DNA of 33,123 nt from contig CAJOER010000057.1 of NCBI GenBank assembly GCA_905233805.1, positions 1 through 33,123 of the forward strand. Direction: 5' to 3'. Within the stretch, counting starts at the first letter, position 1, and every line of letters begins with the position of its first letter. The translations under genes were made by a program, and so were the position numbers. This DNA comes from an uncultured Eubacterium sp. Its GTDB lineage: Bacteria; Bacillota; Clostridia; Oscillospirales; Acutalibacteraceae. Shown piece by piece: positions 28,382-33,123 of the stretch. Under the pieces are notes generated by a model. The model made no database searches. It had not been told where the DNA came from and saw only the letters and a program-made list of their open reading frames with translations.

Positions 28382-28403
28382 ATCGGTGTAAATAATCACC
28401 GAT
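28382..28403. promoter_or_regulatory. Inverted repeat spanning the predicted LRR-gene transcription start
   Basis: ATCGGTG (28382-28388), 8-nt spacer, CACCGAT (28397-28403), perfect 7-bp arms just downstream of the -10. Confidence 0.55.
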
Positions 28404-28406
28404 TTC

Positions 28407-28435
28407 AGTATATCAAATTGACTGATGGATGTCAA
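28407..28435 (-). promoter_or_regulatory. Sigma-A-type promoter of the LRR protein
   Basis: Minus strand TTGACA (28435-28430), 17-nt spacer, TATACT (28412-28407). Confidence 0.68.
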
Positions 28436-28472
28436 TTAAGCGTAGTGCAGAAAGGAATCCGTTAATTCTGTA

Positions 28473-28520
28473 TAAAAAAGGGTTGACAAGGAACTATTAA
28501 TCCTGCCAACCCGTATTTTT
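28473..28520. terminator. Rho-independent terminator after the beta-helix gene
   Basis: GGGTTG...AGGA-actatta-TCCT..CCAACCC with A-run on the left and T-run on the right; functions for the minus-strand gene. Confidence 0.65.
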
Positions 28521-28529
28521 GCTATGCGT

Positions 28530-29823
28530 TTAACTGTTTACAGCCTTGCCGTTAACATAAAGCGTGTAGCCATTGAAATCAATATTTGAATTAGTACTGT
28601 CCGCATTATCAAGCGAGGTCACGTAAGAATCGCCCGTAAGCTTGATTTTTGAAGCTTTATCGAGTTTCAGGGAAACCCCTTTTGCTGAATTGTCGGCGTT
28701 GATTGTTCCCTCATAGCTTGAAGAAGTAAGGTTAATTGAAACGGTTGAAATACTGTCGGCTTCAACGTCGCCCGTTAAGGTCTGAATTTCGGCGTTGAGA
28801 GTTACGTTGCCGCCGTTTGAACCGCTGTTGCCCCACTCGTCGGTTGCCTTCGCACTGATAAGCACGCCGCTGCCGTAGCTGAGCTTCGTGTTGTTCAGAT
28901 TGATAACGGCGTCGGTATTGGTAATAAAGAACATCGGCGCTGTTTTATAAACCGACGAGCTTTCGCTGACGGAAAGCGAGGAGTTCTTTGCGGTAAATGT
29001 GCCTGTACCCTCGCCCGCGTCGCCGGACATAGACTGATAAATCATAATCCCGCAGTTATCAACGTTATTTCTGTTGCCTATACCGCTTGCTGTAAGAGTT
29101 GAATTTGTAACCGTTGCCGAGTTTTTGCCCTCGATTACAACCGTCTGTGAGCCGTTTGCGGTACCCTTTGAACTCTCAATACTGATATCTCCCGTTGAAT
29201 AGATTACGGGCGAGCCCTTTCCGTTGGTTTCAAGAGTTGAATTTATTGCAATAACGGTACCCTCGCCCCTGTCGGTAGCGAGCGAGGCGCAGGAGCCGCC
29301 CTGAGTAGTAATGCTGACCTTTTCGGCTTTGATATATCCGCCGTAGGTCGCATCAAGTCCCCTTGCCGAGGACTCGCCCGTAGTCTTGATAGTCGAGTCG
29401 CTGATATAGATTTTTGCGTTCTTGCCCGTTGCAAATACTGCGTTTGAGCCTTTCGCTTCGGTTGAAATCGTCGCATTTTTAATAGTAGCCGTCGAGTTTT
29501 CCTGAACGAGAATTCCCGCGTTTACGCCGTTGAATTCCGAACTTTCGGTGCTTGTGGTGTCACCTGATTTCGTGACGGTTGCGCCGTCAATAGTTGCATT
29601 ACCGCCGTTTGTTACGAGGACTATCCGTAAGCGTTTCTTCTCCTTCAACAGTTTTTGCGCCCGAGGCGTCAACGCTTTCGCCCTGTCCGCCCGGCGTATC
29701 GGACGGTGCGCCGAAAGAGGACGGGCTGTCCGCGCTTTGCGTATTTCTTAACGCGAAACCCGTGGCGGTAAGACCTGCAATAATAAATATTAATACAATA
29801 ATAATGATGTTTGTTCGTTTCAT
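28530..29823 (-). pseudogene. Secreted right-handed beta-helix protein, frame-disrupted near 29625
   Basis: 29599-29823 encodes MKRTNIIIIVLIFIIAGLTATGFALRN...EGEETLTDS; a different frame continues VLVTNGGNATIDGATVTKSGDTTSTESSEFNGVNAGILVQENSTATIKNATIST... Confidence 0.82.
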
Positions 29824-29883
29824 TGTTTTACTCCTTTTGTATTATTCAAAGTATTTCCTTTGTTGGCTTAATAATACACGGCA

Positions 29884-29903
29884 TATCTTAAACAAACATT
29901 AAA
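29884..29903 (-). promoter_or_regulatory. Candidate response-regulator binding site upstream of beta-helix gene
   Basis: Minus strand TTTAATGTTTGTTTAAGATA, 16/20 identical to the site upstream of the RR gene; TATTAT -10-like box 7 nt downstream. Confidence 0.5.
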
Positions 29904-29935
29904 AACCGGGGACAGTGCCCCGGTTTTTTATTTTA
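29901..29935. terminator. Rho-independent terminator between histidine kinase and beta-helix gene
   Basis: AAAAACCGGGG-acagtg-CCCCGGTTTTTTA. Confidence 0.85.
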
Positions 29936-31151
29936 CCTTGAATATTGCTTTGAACGTTGTATAACCGTTTTCGCTTTTTGCCGAAATCGTTCCGCCGTGG
30001 GAGATAACGATATTTTTTGCTATCGCAAGCCCGAGGCCGTAGCGGTTGTCGTTGCGGTTCCTCGACTCGTCGGCACGGTAGAAGCGCTCGAAGATTTTTT
30101 CCTCCTCGCCCTTCGGTATTCCCTCGCCCTTATTTGTAACGGTTAAAATTATATCCTTATCCTGTTTGAGTTCAACGGAAATTTCGCTTCCGCTCTCGCT
30201 GTGCTTTATTGCGTTGTCAAGCAGGATTGATATGAGCTGCTGGATTTTGCTTTCGTTCATATTCAGCATAATATTATCCTGAATACTGTCGCTCAGCGTT
30301 ACGCCCTTTTCAAACATTACGCTTTCAAAGGTAAGCGTTGCCTTTTCAACAAGCTTTGAAAGATTGCCCTGAGTGAAAGCGGAAATATCGTTTACCTCCT
30401 CGCTTTTTGCAAGTTCCAGAAGGTCGGCGATAAGGGCGTTCATCCTGTCGCCCTCGCTCTTGATATTTTCAAGCCACTTCTTTTCCTCGGGGTTGCTTTC
30501 AAGCGCGTCGGCGCTCGCGATAATAACCGAAAGCGGGGTTTTAAGTTCATGCGACGCGTCGGCGATAAAGCGTTTCTGCTTATCAAAGCTTTCCGCAACC
30601 GGCTTTGCAATCCAGAGCGTAAGACGTTTTGAAATAAGAAGAATAATCAGCTCCGCAATTAAGTAAAGCAAAACCGAAACCAAAAGCGTCGTTGTAAGCA
30701 GCTGCTTAACCGAGGAGTTATCGACTATTACTATCGAGGTGGACGGCTTATATGAATATGAGTAATTTGCAAAATAGAGGTTGCCTATCTCTTTCTGATA
30801 GCTCTGGGAAATCATCGTTACGGCAACTTCTTCAATCTCGTCGTCAGAAACGTCATAGTTCGAGTGGTTGATAACGCCCGTAATCTCGTCGTTTTCGTCA
30901 AGGATTACCGTATATACGCTCCTGTCAAGAAAACGGATGTTGTCAAAACTGCTTGAATCGGGCTTTTTAAATCCGCCGTTATTCGGGGGGAACGCCATTA
31001 TTTCCATCTGAGTAGTCTGGTTCAGGCTTCTTTCAATGCTCCGTTTCTCCTGATTATAAAGCGTAAAATTGTAAGCAAAAAGTATTCCCGTTGTAAATAT
31101 TGTAAAAATAAGAAAGATTACAAGAAATACCTTGTTCTTCAGTTTTTTCAC
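29928..31151 (-). CDS. Sensor histidine kinase
   Basis: Two TM segments, FIADASHELKTPLSVIIASADAL (H box), QLISILLDNAIKHSESGSEI, RYGLGLAIAKNIVISHGG. Confidence 0.95.
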   Translation of the reverse strand: MKKLKNKVFLVIFLIFTIFTTGILFAYNFTLYNQEKRSIERSLNQTTQMEIMAFPPNNGGFKKPDSSSFDNIRFLDRSVYTVILDENDEITGVINHSNYDVSDDEIEEVAVTMISQSYQKEIGNLYFANYSYSYKPSTSIVIVDNSSVKQLLTTTLLVSVLLYLIAELIILLISKRLTLWIAKPVAESFDKQKRFIADASHELKTPLSVIIASADALESNPEEKKWLENIKSEGDRMNALIADLLELAKSEEVNDISAFTQGNLSKLVEKATLTFESVMFEKGVTLSDSIQDNIMLNMNESKIQQLISILLDNAIKHSESGSEISVELKQDKDIILTVTNKGEGIPKGEEEKIFERFYRADESRNRNDNRYGLGLAIAKNIVISHGGTISAKSENGYTTFKAIFKVK

Positions 31152-31831
31152 TGTGATATCTCCATTCTGTAGCCCATACCGCGGACCGCTTTAATGTTTA
31201 CCTTAGAGTCAATCGCCTTAAGCTTTCTGCGTATAAAAGAAAGGTACGCTTCAAGGTTGTTTGACTCAATCTCGTTATCGTAGCCCCAGACCTTGTCGTA
31301 AATCATATCCTTAGATAAAATCTGGTTTGCGTTTGTGATAAAGTATTCAAGGAGCTGAAACTCCTTATTAATAACCGAAATTTCCTCGCCCGAGGAGGTG
31401 CAAATCAGCGTTGACGATTTTGTATTTAGCTGAAGGTCGCCGAACTCGATATAATCCTTCTTCGGCGCGGAGTTATCAACTCTGAGCTGTAAATTCACTC
31501 TTGCAACAAGCTCGTCAATATGAAACGGCTTCGTAACGTAATCGTTGGCGCCGCCCGTAAGCCCCTCGAGCTTATCCTCAAGCATTGACTTTGCCGTGAG
31601 CATAATTACCTTTGAGTCGATTTTTTCCTCGCGGATTTCTTTAAGAATTTCAAAGCCGTTCATCTTCGGGAGCATTACGTCAAGTATGATTAAATCGTAA
31701 ATTCCGCTCTCCGCATTATAGAGTCCGTCCTCGCCGTCGGTTGAAATATCAACCTCGTAATTCTCCTTTTTTAGTCTCGCGGCGACTACGTCGGCGAGCT
31801 TGTATTCGTCTTCAATAATTAATATTCTCAT
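31148..31831 (-). CDS. OmpR/PhoB-family response regulator
   Basis: MRILIIEDEYKLADVVAARLKKENY; DLIILDVMLPKMNG; VIMLTAKS; winged helix ILSKDMIYDKVWGYDNEIESNNLEAYLSFIRRKLKAI. Confidence 0.95.
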   Translation of the reverse strand: MRILIIEDEYKLADVVAARLKKENYEVDISTDGEDGLYNAESGIYDLIILDVMLPKMNGFEILKEIREEKIDSKVIMLTAKSMLEDKLEGLTGGANDYVTKPFHIDELVARVNLQLRVDNSAPKKDYIEFGDLQLNTKSSTLICTSSGEEISVINKEFQLLEYFITNANQILSKDMIYDKVWGYDNEIESNNLEAYLSFIRRKLKAIDSKVNIKAVRGMGYRMEISQ

Positions 31832-31861
31832 AGTTATCACCCGAATATCATTTTATATCCC

Positions 31862-31881
31862 AAGATTAAACAAAGATTAAA
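31862..31881 (-). promoter_or_regulatory. Tandem direct-repeat OmpR/PhoB-type site upstream of the RR gene
   Basis: Minus strand TTTAATCTT-TG-TTTAATCTT, two identical 9-mers at 11-nt spacing, just upstream of a TATAAA -10-like box. Confidence 0.6.
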
Positions 31882-32516
31882 GCGCCGTTTTCATTTTCTT
31901 TTCGGTTTCCCTGTATGAGGGCATATGTTTAAAAAGGAGCGCCTTAAAGTCCGCCGAGTGGTTCGGAACCGCCGTATGAACAAGCTCGTGAAGAATAACA
32001 TAGTTTAAAAATTCCTCGTCGTTTTTCGCAGCCCCACCGCGTTTTCATATCCTTCGTCTGATATGACGAGCAGTAAAGCCCCGTTTTTTCTTCCCAGAGC
32101 GGAAGAAGAAGGTCAGTTTTCTTTTTCAGCTCCGCACGGTAAAACTCTTTAACGTGCGCATCAAGCTTTTCAATCGGCATATCAGCGGGGTAAGTAATAT
32201 AAGCGCCGTTATCGCTTATCTTAACCGAAAACCGTTTACCGTCAAGGGCGGTGATTTTATATTCTTTCCCCCAGAGGTAAAAACTTTCGCCCGTTTTATA
32301 GCTGCACTTTTTAGGCGCATTTTCCTGACGGGAAAGCACCTCGGCGCGCTTTTTTATTACCCAGTCCAGGTGGGAAGAAACGAAGCGTTTTATATCCCCG
32401 TCCCTGATTCTTTTCGGACAAGTAATAAGCACCCTTGCGTCAGGGGGTTTGACGTAAAGGTGCATATTTTTAATATTCTTTTTCTGAACCTCGATTTCAA
32501 TTCCGTCAATAACCAT
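31877..32516 (-). pseudogene. YgjP-like (DUF45/M48-type) metallopeptidase, frame-disrupted near 32030
   Basis: First frame to YCSSYQTKDMKTRWGC; second frame AKNDEEFLNYVILHELVHTAVPNHSADFKALLFKHMPSYRETEKKMKTAL*; the segment after RWG(SC) is absent and HExxH is in a different frame. Confidence 0.87.
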
Positions 32517-32556
32517 ATAATAATTATATCATATTATATCGGGAATGTAAAACGGT

Positions 32557-33123
32557 TTATAAGCAGTGCGCGCGAAGCTCGTCGCCCGATTTTGCGCTGA
32601 GATAAGCGGGAGCTATATCAAATACGGTCATAGCACCGGTCTTGCCCTCTTCATTGAGTCTTGCAACCGCTCTTGCATACGCAACGATAACGGAACCCGT
32701 GAATTCGGGATTCGAGTCAAGCTTTAAGCTGTACTCGATAACGTGGTTTACACCGTCGCTCGTTTCGCCCGAATAGATAACGGAGCCGCCGTGCGGAAGT
32801 CCGCTGTGGTCTTTTTTCATCTCTTCGGCGGAAATGAAGTGTACGGTCGTATCATAATCCGCAAAATAGTTCGGCATAGTCTTGATTTCGTTTTCAATTC
32901 TCTTAAGGTCCGCGCCCTCTTCGGCTACTACAAAGCACTCTCTCGTGTGCTTTTCTCTCGTAGTAAGTTCGGGATTTTCGCCGTTTCTAACCTTTTCAAG
33001 CGCCGAGGGAACGGGGATAGTATACTGTCTTGCGTCAATAACGCCGTCAATTCTTCTTACCGCGTCTGAATGTCCCTGGCTTACGCCCTTGCCCCAGAAG
33101 GTATAATCCTTGCCGTCGGGGAG
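32557..33123 (-). CDS. ddh: meso-Diaminopimelate dehydrogenase, 5' part outside window
   Basis: Minus-strand frame open to the window edge: LPDGKDYTFWGKGVSQGHSDAVRRIDGVIDARQYTIPVP...REKHTRECFVVAEEGADLKRIENEIKTMPNYFADYDTTVHFISAEE...HGGSVIYSG. Confidence 0.93.
   Translation of the reverse strand, partial: LPDGKDYTFWGKGVSQGHSDAVRRIDGVIDARQYTIPVPSALEKVRNGENPELTTREKHTRECFVVAEEGADLKRIENEIKTMPNYFADYDTTVHFISAEEMKKDHSGLPHGGSVIYSGETSDGVNHVIEYSLKLDSNPEFTGSVIVAYARAVARLNEEGKTGAMTVFDIAPAYLSAKSGDELRAHCL

Noticed and set aside
32154-32600. 148-aa plus-strand ORF opposite the YgjP-like gene
   Set aside because: Antisense to the metallopeptidase and running into the ddh region; no RBS or recognisable domain
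1-33123. CRISPR arrays, transposases, integrases, tRNA/rRNA genes
   Set aside because: No spaced direct-repeat array, no transposase/recombinase motifs and no cloverleaf or rRNA signature noticed while reading both strands

Overview
Chromosomal window from an anaerobic Clostridia-like Firmicute. The spore-associated yqfC/yqfD pair, RNase Y, nadBC and meso-DAP dehydrogenase fit that, but taxonomy is inferred, not searched. Left to right: a two-component system (-), rny and a Dabb protein (+), a roughly 14.5 kb exopolysaccharide/capsule locus (+; Wzz, BY-kinase, priming transferase, GT4/GT2/GT32-like transferases, two acyltransferases, radical SAM/SPASM, Wzy/ligase-like protein), a minus-strand block (PHP, Fe-ADH, two SAM methyltransferases), nadB-nadC-iolB (-), yqfC-yqfD (+), an LRR surface protein (-), a second two-component system with a beta-helix secreted protein (-), a YgjP-like metallopeptidase (-) and partial ddh (-). 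Two observations stand out. (1) A SAM methyltransferase is preceded by a promoter, a 29-codon leader ORF and an intrinsic terminator abutting its RBS. The last codons of the leader ORF are perfectly complementary over 10 nt to the terminator's 5' arm/loop. This is the layout of ribosome-mediated transcription attenuation, as in antibiotic-inducible genes, here on a methyltransferase not obviously of the Erm family. (2) At least six genes appear to have lost a short conserved internal or 5' segment. This is either clustered gene decay/variation or a systematic assembly/consensus artefact. Candidate operators are also noted: a matching 20-bp direct-repeat site upstream of both the response regulator and the beta-helix gene, and dyads at the nadB and LRR-protein promoters.
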